Origin: Burkholderiales bacterium
GTDB taxonomy: Bacteria; Pseudomonadota; Gammaproteobacteria; Burkholderiales; UBA11063
NCBI GenBank assembly: GCA_020697025.1
Contig: JAJFBO010000087.1
Span: forward strand, 1-5,488
DNA length: 5,488 nucleotides
Direction of reading: 5' to 3'
Below are positions 1-5,459 of the stretch, piece by piece. Within the stretch, counting starts at the first letter, position 1, and each line of letters begins with the position of its first letter. A program made the translations under genes and the position numbers. The notes beneath the pieces were generated by a model. It saw only the letters and a list, made by a program, of their open reading frames with translations, was not told the DNA's origin and searched no databases.

Positions 1-6
1 TAATAT

Positions 7-40
7 AAAAACAGCTATCCCCGACAGTGATTGGGGATGC
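7..40 (-). terminator. Stem-loop with U-run, candidate intrinsic terminator (reads best leftward)
   Basis: An 8-bp stem pairs 14-15 and 17-22 with 33-38 and 39-40. T16 is bulged, the loop is 10 nt (23-32), and the core is ATCCCC/GGGGAT. Read on the - strand, the stem is followed by a run of five T (the A-run at 7-11), which is the form of an intrinsic terminator. Read on the + strand, it is followed only by AGATTATTAATT, a poor U-tract. No leftward gene is visible to its right, so the role is unclear. It could end a gene lying off the left edge, end a leftward small or antisense RNA, or be a leader structure of the metQ transcript. Confidence 0.45.
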
Positions 41-68
41 AGATTATTAATTACCTCACATATCAGGC

Positions 69-77
69 TGGTAAAAT
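69..77 (+). promoter_or_regulatory. Possible extended -10 promoter for metQ-ruvA
   Basis: TGGTAAAAT has the TGn-(TATAAT-like) form of an extended -10 element, with five of six -10 bases matching. I see no good -35 at 16-18 bp. The region is very AT-rich, so chance matches are likely. If real, transcription would start near 84 and leave a leader of about 70 nt before the metQ GTG. Promoters nearer the gene or upstream of the window are not excluded. Confidence 0.3.
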
Positions 78-154
78 GTATATGCAAACACAGAAATATT
101 ACATTATTACTATTTTAAATAACTAAAATTTTATTACTATTTAGAAGGGTTTCA

Positions 155-967
155 GTGAAATTTAAACTATCATTATTAATTACAGTTCTATTAGCAATAA
201 AGATAGCTGCTGCTGATGAAATCATTACTATTGGCGCTACATCTGTGCCTCATGCAGAAATTTTAAAGCAAGCTAAACCAATATTGAAAAAACAAGGGAT
301 TGATTTGCAGATAAAAGAATTTTCTGATTATGTGCAACCTAATTTTTTGGTTAATCAAAAACAATTGGATGCGAATTTTTATCAACACCGCCCCTACCTG
401 GAGCAATTTAATCAGGAACGTGGGACTCATCTGGTGGAACTAACAGGTGTGCATATTGAGCCGATGGGCATTTATGCCGGCACTAATTCAAAACTAAAAG
501 ATTTTGCTAAAAGCCATGATTTGCATAAGTTGCCAAATGCTTTATCAATCGGTGTGCCAGATGATACGACTAATGAAGGCAGGGCTTTGTTGCTGCTTCA
601 AAAAAATGGGTTTATTAAGATTAAAACTGGTGTAAAATACCCAACTAAAAAAGATATTTCAGTTAATCCATATAATATTAACTTGAAAGAGTTGGACCCG
701 GCAATGCTGCCAAGGGCATTAATGGCAAATCAGCTTGATTTAGCAGTTATTAATTCCAATTTTGCGTTGCAGGCCAAACTTAATCCGTTAAAAGATGCGA
801 TATTTATTGAAGGTGCAAATAGTCCATATGTAAATATTGTAGTAATTAAAGATGGTATGCAAACACAATCTAAAATGAAAAAACTTGCCGAAGTATTACA
901 TTCGGCGGCAATTACACAATATATAACTAATACCTACAAAGGTGCAGTTATCCCTATTTCTAAATAA
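155..967 (+). CDS. metQ: MetQ/NlpA-family methionine-binding periplasmic protein, non-lipoprotein form
   Basis: This is the substrate-binding protein of a MetNIQ-type ABC importer, which delivers L- or D-methionine from the periplasm to the MetI permease and MetN ATPase. The family is clear from the mature N-terminus (ITIGAT..PHAEIL, 24-37), DANFYQHRPYL (72-82), VHIEPMGIY (99-107), DDTTNEGRALLLLQ (136-149), LPRAL (185-189) and AVINSNFAL (197-205). Tyr76, His78, Arg143 and Asn200 fall where relatives contact methionine (inference). The length of 270 aa is normal. The GTG start follows AGAAGGG at 143-149 with 5-nt spacing. Residues 1-20 are a Sec signal (Lys2 and Lys4, hydrophobic 5-19) ending in Ala-Ala-Ala before Asp21, which suits signal peptidase I. 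There is no lipobox Cys, and the whole protein has no cysteine, whereas E. coli MetQ is a lipoprotein. metN and metI are not in the window. Methionine specificity is by family; other NlpA proteins bind other ligands. Confidence 0.9.
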   Translation: MKFKLSLLITVLLAIKIAAADEIITIGATSVPHAEILKQAKPILKKQGIDLQIKEFSDYVQPNFLVNQKQLDANFYQHRPYLEQFNQERGTHLVELTGVHIEPMGIYAGTNSKLKDFAKSHDLHKLPNALSIGVPDDTTNEGRALLLLQKNGFIKIKTGVKYPTKKDISVNPYNINLKELDPAMLPRALMANQLDLAVINSNFALQAKLNPLKDAIFIEGANSPYVNIVVIKDGMQTQSKMKKLAEVLHSAAITQYITNTYKGAVIPISK

Positions 968-970
968 GGG
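965..970 (+). promoter_or_regulatory. ruvA ribosome-binding site overlapping the metQ stop
   Basis: TAAGGG contains the metQ stop codon TAA (965-967) and a Shine-Dalgarno core. It lies 5 nt before the ruvA ATG at 976. Ribosomes ending on metQ would sit on this site, so translation of the two genes is probably coupled. Confidence 0.7.
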
Positions 971-975
971 CTACA

Positions 976-1581
976 ATGATTGGTAGATTAAATGGCGTAA
1001 TTTTAGATTTACGCCCGCCGCATATATTATTAGACGTAGCCGGGGTTGGTTATGAAATTGATGTGCCAATATCTGATTGTGCAAAATTTGAAGCATTAAA
1101 TAGCAGTGTTACTTTATATACGCATTTGGTAATTCGTGAAGATGCACATTCACTTTTTGGCTTTTTAACGGTTCACTCCAGAGATAGCTTTCGTAGTCTT
1201 ATCAAGGTATCGGGGGTAGGGCCAAGAATTGCATTAGCATTACTTTCTGCTTTGTCTCTTAATGAATTACATTTAGCCTTGCAAAATGGTGATGTGGATA
1301 GTTTAACCAGAACTCCGGGTATTGGCAAGAAATTGGCTGAGCGTATGCTGTTGGAGTTAAAAGGTAAACTCATGTTTGCACCTGACTCCAATATTCATAA
1401 TGTAGCCGATAATAAAGTGCAAACACAATTGTATGGTATTATGAATGATGTGCGTAATGCTTTAGGTTCATTAGGTTATAATGATAAAGAGATAAATTTA
1501 GTGATGAAGCAATTACCTGATACAATAACTGATTTAAGCAGCGGTATTCGCGAAGCTTTAAAACTATTAAACAAGTTTTAA
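976..1581 (+). CDS. ruvA: Holliday junction branch migration protein RuvA
   Basis: RuvA is the tetrameric subunit that holds the four-way DNA junction flat and loads the RuvB motor rings, and with RuvC it completes recombinational repair. All three domains are present. The N-terminal OB-fold domain starts MIGRLNG and runs to about residue 62. It includes the acidic pin Glu55-Asp56 (IREDAHSLFGF), at the same numbers as in E. coli. The second domain has two helix-hairpin-helix motifs, VSGVGPR (78-84) and TPGIGKK (113-119). A linker of about 135-150 leads to the C-terminal RuvB-binding domain (about 153-200, VRNALGSLGYNDKEI). At 201 aa it is close to the E. coli length. The ATG is supported by AAGGG 5 nt upstream and by the conserved MIGRL start. 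It lies 8 nt after metQ, probably in one transcript. The usual partners ruvC and ruvB do not flank it, because a tRNA gene and a convergent gene follow. Confidence 0.98.
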   Translation: MIGRLNGVILDLRPPHILLDVAGVGYEIDVPISDCAKFEALNSSVTLYTHLVIREDAHSLFGFLTVHSRDSFRSLIKVSGVGPRIALALLSALSLNELHLALQNGDVDSLTRTPGIGKKLAERMLLELKGKLMFAPDSNIHNVADNKVQTQLYGIMNDVRNALGSLGYNDKEINLVMKQLPDTITDLSSGIREALKLLNKF

Positions 1582-1591
1582 GTACTACTGC

Positions 1592-1619
1592 TTTACCTGA
1601 AACGAAAGAATTTTATATT
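1592..1619 (+). promoter_or_regulatory. Probable sigma70 promoter of tRNA-Arg
   Basis: TTTACC (1592-1597) and TATATT (1614-1619) are separated by 16 bp and resemble TTGACA and TATAAT. The predicted start near 1626 would leave only a few nucleotides of 5' leader before the tRNA at 1629. No terminator hairpin separates ruvA from the tRNA, so readthrough from ruvA is also possible. Confidence 0.5.
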
Positions 1620-1628
1620 TTTACTCTA

Positions 1629-1703
1629 GTCTCCGTAGTTAAATGGATATAACGGCCCCCTCCTAAGGGGCAGATACAGGTTCGATTCCTGTCGGGGGCA
1701 CCA
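1629..1703 (+). tRNA. tRNA-Arg (anticodon CCU)
   Basis: This 75-nt gene folds as a full cloverleaf and reads AGG arginine codons. The 7-bp acceptor stem pairs GTCTCCG (1629-1635) with CGGGGGC (1693-1699), with U-G wobbles at the second and fourth pairs. The D stem is GTTA/TAAC. The anticodon stem GCCCC/GGGGC (1655-1659 and 1667-1671) closes the loop CTCCTAA with anticodon CCT at 1662-1664. The variable loop is short (1672-1675). The T stem is ACAGG/CCTGT with loop TTCGATT. The discriminator is A1700 and the CCA end is encoded (1701-1703). It closely resembles E. coli tRNA-Arg(CCU). This tRNA is often an attachment site for integrating elements, but neither an integrase nor a duplicated 3' end is seen here. 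Confidence 0.98.
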
Positions 1704-1739
1704 TATGCTAACCACCTAAAAATTCACTAGATAGGATAC

Positions 1740-2294
1740 TTAGTACTTTAGCTTACCTGATAAATATCCCTGATAGAGCATAAGTCCAGCTAATGTCTTG
1801 CCATCAGTAATTTTTCCGCTATAAGCTAAATCAAAACATTTATCAATATCCATAAGGGTAGTTTCCAAAAACTCTCCCTCATCAAGATTTGGGATTCCAG
1901 CAATTAAATTTTCTGCCAGATAATAAGTGATTTGTTCATTTGAGTAGCCAATGCAGGGGAAGCAGCTACCTAATTCAAGCCATGATCCGGAATTATATCC
2001 GGTTTCTTCTTGTAACTCTCGTTTTGCTGCGTTTAAAGGGTCTTCATCGGGCTCTAATTTTCCGGCTGGAATTTCGAGCATAACTTTATTTACGGGGTGG
2101 CGATATTGATATTCTAAGACTATTTGCTTATCTTTAGTTATAGCAATAATAGCAACCGCACCTGAATGTTTAATATATTCACGGAAAGCAGTTGTACCAT
2201 CTGGAAGGTTAACTGTATCGTGAGTAATTTTAATCCATTTGCCTCTTGCAATTTGCTTGGAGTCGATAAGAGTTTCTTCTAAGTGTTTCATCAT
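1740..2294 (-). CDS. Nudix hydrolase, ADP-ribose pyrophosphatase type (NudF-like)
   Basis: The protein (184 aa) probably hydrolyses ADP-ribose to AMP and ribose 5-phosphate, or cleaves a related nucleoside-diphosphate sugar, in the cytoplasm. It carries a perfect Nudix box GX5EX7REUXEEXGU at residues 78-100, from Gly78 through Glu84 and Arg92-Glu93 to Glu96-Glu97 and Gly99. The Glu residues bind the catalytic Mg2+. The lead-in QYRHPVNKVMLEIPAGKLE (63-81) is typical of the ADP-ribose pyrophosphatase subgroup, as is the FREY...GAVAIIAI strand region (38-52). The exact substrate cannot be read from sequence. The start is ATG-ATG, so Met1 or Met2 may initiate. The only upstream Shine-Dalgarno-like sequence is a weak AGG about 8 nt away. 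It lies just downstream of rnpB on the same strand and converges with tRNA-Arg, 36 bp away. No clear terminator hairpin lies between them. Confidence 0.9.
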   Translation of the reverse strand: MMKHLEETLIDSKQIARGKWIKITHDTVNLPDGTTAFREYIKHSGAVAIIAITKDKQIVLEYQYRHPVNKVMLEIPAGKLEPDEDPLNAAKRELQEETGYNSGSWLELGSCFPCIGYSNEQITYYLAENLIAGIPNLDEGEFLETTLMDIDKCFDLAYSGKITDGKTLAGLMLYQGYLSGKLKY

Positions 2295-2311
2295 TACCGA
2301 TGCCTGTAATT

Positions 2312-2339
2312 AAAAAATTGGAGAGAAGATTAGGCCAAT
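2312..2339 (-). terminator. Weak candidate terminator at the 3' end of rnpB
   Basis: On the - strand, ATTGG (2339-2335) can pair with CCAAT (2321-2317) around a 13-nt loop. A run of six T follows immediately (2317-2312). The stem is only 5 bp and A/T-heavy, so termination is likely inefficient. Its loop contains most of the 3' strand of RNase P helix P1, so this hairpin and the mature RNA fold compete. Readthrough would carry transcription into the Nudix gene. Confidence 0.35.
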
Positions 2340-2700
2340 AAGCCGGATTTTGTACAAGAATCAGGAAGATCCTCTGGCAATCATTCATCTAGGCCAGCTA
2401 TTACTAGCTGGCTCAAGCAACCTACCCGTAATCATAAATGTGCGGATAACACGATAATTACCTATTTGGTCTTGCACCTGATGGGGTTTTGCCTGCCGCT
2501 TTCATCACTAAAAGCGCGGGGCGCTCTTACCGCACCTTTTCACCCTTACCAAGTAAACTTGGCGGTATATTTTCTGTGCCACTTTCCGTTGTTATATCTT
2601 TACAAATATAACACCTGGGAGTTACCCAGCATCATTATCCTCTGGTGTCCGGACTTTCCTCGGAAGGATAAACCTTACGCGATTGCCTAGACTAATCTTC
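2320..2700 (-). ncRNA. rnpB: RNase P RNA, bacterial type A
   Basis: This is the catalytic RNA of ribonuclease P, which removes 5' leaders from tRNA precursors. Conserved blocks appear in order on the - strand. GAGGAAAGTCCGG lies at about 2662-2650, and AAGGGTGAAAAGGTGCGG with GTAAGAGCG follows. Then come CCAAATAGG, TAGATGAATGATTGCC and finally CAAAATCCGGCTTA near the 3' end. Helix P1 pairs GAAGATTAG (2700-2692) with CTAATCTTC (2333-2325). P2 pairs GGCAATC (2687-2681) with GATTGCC (2382-2376). The GGU that base-pairs with the tRNA CCA end (E. coli 292-294) is kept at 2426-2424, in agreement with the encoded CCA of the tRNA here. P3 is much shorter than in E. coli. A small extra hairpin between P2 and the last block looks like P19, which E. 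coli lacks. The length of about 381 nt compares with 377 in E. coli. Ends are good to a few bases. Confidence 0.97.
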
Positions 2701-2708
2701 AGGCAATG

Positions 2709-2717
2709 ATTATACCA
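2709..2717 (-). promoter_or_regulatory. rnpB promoter, extended -10
   Basis: On the - strand, TGGTATAAT is a perfect TATAAT with an upstream TGn extension. It ends 8 nt before the GAAG that opens RNase P helix P1, so transcription would begin at or within a base or two of the mature 5' end. No good -35 is present at 17 bp, which suits an extended -10 promoter. Confidence 0.75.
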
Positions 2718-2736
2718 AATTCTGCAAAGCTATTTA

Positions 2737-2745
2737 TGTTAAAAT
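2737..2745 (+). promoter_or_regulatory. Probable lepB promoter, extended -10
   Basis: TGTTAAAAT has the TGn extension and a -10 hexamer (TAAAAT) with five of six matches. It lies 63 bp upstream of the lepB ATG and would give a leader of about 50 nt. There is no convincing -35. It points away from the rnpB promoter, and the two -10 elements are less than 40 bp apart. Confidence 0.5.
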
Positions 2746-2800
2746 AATTACTTAGCAGTTTTAATTAAATATTTTGTAGATAAGTAAGGGTAAGATAAGT

Positions 2801-3784
2801 ATGGAGTCTATGCAAAGCGGTCTTTCGCAATGGTTTTATTTAGGCTTGGCAGCCATCGTTATAGGGGCCTTTTTCATTTATAGGGCTAAAGGTAAAAATC
2901 AAAGTAAATCTATGGAAAATGGTTACTTTATTCTTATTTTAGGTATGGTCGGAGTTATTTCGGAATGGACTGATTTTGCAACAGTATTATTTTTGCTGGT
3001 ATTATTGTCCGGGGCTATTTTACTCTTAAATAAACTATTTTTAAAAAGAAGGCAAAATGATGGTAGAGAACGGCCGCATTATGTACATTATGCACGTGAA
3101 TTTTTCCCGGTAGTTTTAATTGTCTGGATATTACGTGCATTTTTATTCGAAGCTTATCAAATTCCAAGTAGTTCCATGCGACCTGATTTAATTGTCGGGG
3201 ATTTTATCTTGGTTAATAAATTTACTTATGGAATTCGTGAACCTTTTACTAATAAAGTTTTATTCGAAGTAAATAAAGTAAAACGTGGTGATGTTATGGT
3301 GTTTAAAGACCCAAATGCCCGTAACCGGGATCTAATAAAGCGTGTCGTAGGTATTGGCGGTGATACAGTTGCTTATTATAATAAACGTTTAACAATTAAT
3401 GGCCAGCCTCTGGATTATAAAGATAATGGAACTTATGATTATGTTGAGGAAGTTGCTCCAGGAGAAAGCAGAAAACTTACAAATGCACGGTTTATTGAAA
3501 ATTTATCTGGGGTAAAGCATAGTATAATAACCTATGATTCGATTCCAACTATATTTTCTAGCCAGGTTCGGGATTTTAAAGATAAAAATTATTGTACTTA
3601 TAAAGATGATAATGGTTTTACTTGTGTAGTGCCCAAGGGAAAATATTTTATGATGGGTGATAATCGGGATAATAGTTTAGATGGACGCTATTGGGGTTTC
3701 ATAAGTGAGGACGCAATACTTGGGAAAGCTATTTATGTATGGTTAAACTTCCATGATTTATCCAGAATTGGTACTAAAATTTAA
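2801..3784 (+). CDS. lepB: Signal peptidase I
   Basis: This inner-membrane protease removes Sec and Tat signal peptides on the periplasmic side using a Ser/Lys dyad. The nucleophile is Ser125 in QIPSSSMRPDL (120-130). The general base is Lys180 in LIKRVVGIGGD (178-188). The late conserved box is GDNRDNS...DGRYWGF (286-300). Cys265 and Cys275 are the only cysteines in the catalytic domain and could form a disulfide. Hydrophobic segments lie at about 11-27, 41-56, 58-80 and 101-118. The last matches E. coli TM2, which runs into the catalytic domain. With positive loops at 28-37 and 78-92, a four-TM, N-out topology fits, against two TMs in E. coli. The length of 327 aa is typical of proteobacteria. 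ATG 2801 follows AAGGG with 10-nt spacing; Met4 (2810) is a less likely start. No lepA lies upstream. The mature MetQ signal peptide is a plausible substrate. Confidence 0.97.
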   Translation: MESMQSGLSQWFYLGLAAIVIGAFFIYRAKGKNQSKSMENGYFILILGMVGVISEWTDFATVLFLLVLLSGAILLLNKLFLKRRQNDGRERPHYVHYAREFFPVVLIVWILRAFLFEAYQIPSSSMRPDLIVGDFILVNKFTYGIREPFTNKVLFEVNKVKRGDVMVFKDPNARNRDLIKRVVGIGGDTVAYYNKRLTINGQPLDYKDNGTYDYVEEVAPGESRKLTNARFIENLSGVKHSIITYDSIPTIFSSQVRDFKDKNYCTYKDDNGFTCVVPKGKYFMMGDNRDNSLDGRYWGFISEDAILGKAIYVWLNFHDLSRIGTKI

Positions 3785-3856
3785 TTTATACTGGTTTTTA
3801 TAACCCTTAATTAATTGCTCAATAATATAACGGTTAAAGTTTGATTTTATTTAGTT

Positions 3857-3861
3857 AGGTG
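3857..3861 (+). promoter_or_regulatory. rnc ribosome-binding site, sets the start at 3868
   Basis: AGGTG matches the anti-Shine-Dalgarno sequence and lies 6 nt before ATG 3868. The alternative in-frame GTG at 3859-3861 is part of this same motif and has no upstream site of its own, so the ATG is preferred. Confidence 0.7.
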
Positions 3862-3867
3862 TCTATC

Positions 3868-4548
3868 ATGCAAGATCTTAGCGAACTACAAGATATTTTA
3901 GATTATAACTTTAGCGATATCTCATGGCTTAAATTAGCATTAACGCACAGAAGTTACGACCGGGAAAATAATGAGCGGCTGGAATTTGTTGGGGATAGTA
4001 TTTTAGATTACGTAATCGCTGTAAATTTGTATAATAGATATCCGCATTTAGCTGAAGGAAATTTGTCCAAAATTAAGGCGGCATTAGTTAATCAATTTAC
4101 TTTAGTTGAAATAGCTACTAAAATAGGTATTGGAAAGTATTTACTTTTAGGGCCTGGCGAAGAAAGAAGCGGCGGACGTAAACGTCCATCAATTATTGCT
4201 GATGCTCTTGAAGCAGTATTTGCTTCAGTTGCATTCGACTCAAACATGTACCAGGCCATACGTGTTATTGAGCTGTTATATGACGAATATATGGATAACG
4301 CCGAACATTTAATAAGTAAAGATTATAAGTCAATTTTGCAAGAGTATGTCCAAAAGCGCAAAATAAAATTACCGACTTATGAAGTACGGGGAACTGAAGG
4401 CCCTGATCACAATAATGTCTTTATTGTGGAATGTGTAATTTCTGAATTAGGTATAAAGGTGCCAGCCAGGGGGCGGAGTAAAAAAGAAGCAAGCCAGGTT
4501 GCCGCAGAAAAGGCATTAAGTTTAATAAATTCTAAGGGGTTCTTTTGA
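3868..4548 (+). CDS. rnc: Ribonuclease III
   Basis: RNase III is a dimeric, Mg2+-dependent endonuclease for double-stranded RNA. It releases the 16S and 23S rRNA precursors and processes some mRNAs and regulatory RNA duplexes. The catalytic domain covers about residues 1-148. It has the signature NERLEFVGDSILD (35-47) and metal-binding residues Glu39, Asp43, Asp112 and Glu115, equivalent to E. coli Glu41, Asp45, Asp114 and Glu117. The double-stranded RNA-binding domain covers about 152-222, with GPDHNNVFIVEC (178-189) and GRSKKEASQVAAEKAL (202-217). From ATG 3868 the protein is 226 aa, the same length as the E. coli enzyme; a GTG three codons upstream is open but poorly supported. It lies 83 nt after lepB, and no small gene or clear terminator separates them. 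Its stop overlaps the era start. In E. coli RNase III cleaves its own leader; I see only a weak long-loop hairpin in the gap here. Confidence 0.97.
   Translation: MQDLSELQDILDYNFSDISWLKLALTHRSYDRENNERLEFVGDSILDYVIAVNLYNRYPHLAEGNLSKIKAALVNQFTLVEIATKIGIGKYLLLGPGEERSGGRKRPSIIADALEAVFASVAFDSNMYQAIRVIELLYDEYMDNAEHLISKDYKSILQEYVQKRKIKLPTYEVRGTEGPDHNNVFIVECVISELGIKVPARGRSKKEASQVAAEKALSLINSKGFF
4534..4539 (+). promoter_or_regulatory. era ribosome-binding site inside rnc
   Basis: AAGGGG lies within the last codons of rnc, 5 nt before the TTG start of era at 4545. It is the evidence for accepting the uncommon TTG initiator and for translational coupling to rnc. Confidence 0.7.
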
Positions 4549-5444
4549 ATCAGCAACCAAAGCAAAAAACTACATATTGTGGATTAGTATCAATAATTGG
4601 CCGTCCAAATGTTGGTAAATCGACATTAATGAATCATTTAATTGGGCAAAAAATCAGTATTACCTCTCGCAAACCGCAAACTACTCAGCATAGGGTAAAC
4701 GGGGTAATAAGTATAGGACAGTACCAGTATGTTTTTATTGATACTCCAGGGTTTCAAAAAAGGTATATTAACAAATTAAATACTTTACTCAACAAAAGTG
4801 TAGTTAATAGTCTGTCTAATATTGATGCTATTGTTTTTGTTGTAGAAGCAGGTAGTTTTAATGCCGGGGACGAGGAAGTTCTTGCTCTATTGCCGAAGAC
4901 AGCAAATGTATTTTTAGTAATAAATAAACAGGATAAAATAAAGGATAAACATCAATTACAAGATTTTATCAAGCAAATTAGTGATAAATATCCATTTAAG
5001 GGCGTTTTGTCTGTTTCCGCAAAACAGCATTTTGGCCTTGATGAATTATTAGCCGAGATTAAGCAGGTCTTCCCCATCGGCGAGTTTTTATATCCTGCTG
5101 ATCAATTAACTGATAAAAGCAGTCAATTTTTATGTTCTGAAATTATTCGTGAAAAGTTATTTCGTTATTTGGGTGAAGAATTACCTTATAGTTTGGCAGT
5201 CGAGATCAATGAGTTTAAACTAGATAATGAATTATATCGTATTTCTGCAACAATAATCGTAGATAAAGATAACCAAAAACCTATAGTAATAGGCAGAGGT
5301 GGGGAAAAACTTAAGAAAATTTCTAGTGAAGCCAGGTTAGATATGGAACATTTACTGCAAAATAAAGTGTTTTTACAAGTGTGGGTAAAAGTAAAAGGTG
5401 GTTTTGCCGATGACCTAAAATTTTTATCCCAGTATGAGAGTTAA
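4545..5444 (+). CDS. era: GTPase Era, 16S rRNA-binding ribosome assembly factor
   Basis: Era is a GTPase that binds near the 3' end of 16S rRNA during 30S maturation and links ribosome assembly to growth. All G motifs are present: G1 GRPNVGKST (19-27), G2 around Thr46-Thr47 in KPQTTQHR, G3 DTPG (66-69), G4 NKQD (127-130) and G5 SAK (158-160). The C-terminal KH domain holds the GxxG loop Gly250-Arg-Gly-Gly253 in VIGRGGEKLKKISSEAR (248-264). The length of 299 aa compares with 301 in E. coli. The start is TTG, sharing TTGA with the rnc stop (4-nt overlap). The first internal ATG is Met29, which would remove the G1 loop, so the TTG start is well supported. The weak initiator coupled to rnc may keep Era levels low (inference). 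In many proteobacteria recO follows; the window ends too soon to tell. Confidence 0.98.
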   Translation: MNQQPKQKTTYCGLVSIIGRPNVGKSTLMNHLIGQKISITSRKPQTTQHRVNGVISIGQYQYVFIDTPGFQKRYINKLNTLLNKSVVNSLSNIDAIVFVVEAGSFNAGDEEVLALLPKTANVFLVINKQDKIKDKHQLQDFIKQISDKYPFKGVLSVSAKQHFGLDELLAEIKQVFPIGEFLYPADQLTDKSSQFLCSEIIREKLFRYLGEELPYSLAVEINEFKLDNELYRISATIIVDKDNQKPIVIGRGGEKLKKISSEARLDMEHLLQNKVFLQVWVKVKGGFADDLKFLSQYES

Positions 5445-5459
5445 TGTAACACTTGGTAG

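Noticed and set aside
1173..1391. 72-codon open frame on the - strand
   Set aside because: It lies wholly inside ruvA, matches no family I recognise and has no ribosome-binding site. It is a shadow of the helix-hairpin-helix coding region.
1700..1740. Integrated element at the tRNA-Arg(CCU) 3' end
   Set aside because: No integrase, no repeated tRNA 3' end and no compositional change is seen. The neighbouring gene is an ordinary Nudix hydrolase.
2466..2690. 74-codon open frame on the + strand
   Set aside because: It is antisense to the conserved core of RNase P RNA. Its sequence is dictated by the RNA and shows no protein family features.
3859..3867. GTG start adding three residues to RNase III
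   Set aside because: The GTG is part of the Shine-Dalgarno sequence AGGTG that serves ATG 3868. The ATG gives 226 aa, the same length as E. coli RNase III.
3785..3867. Terminator or RNase III autoregulatory stem in the lepB-rnc gap
   Set aside because: The only pairing found is TAACC with GGTTA around a loop of about 26 nt and no U-run follows, which is too weak to call.
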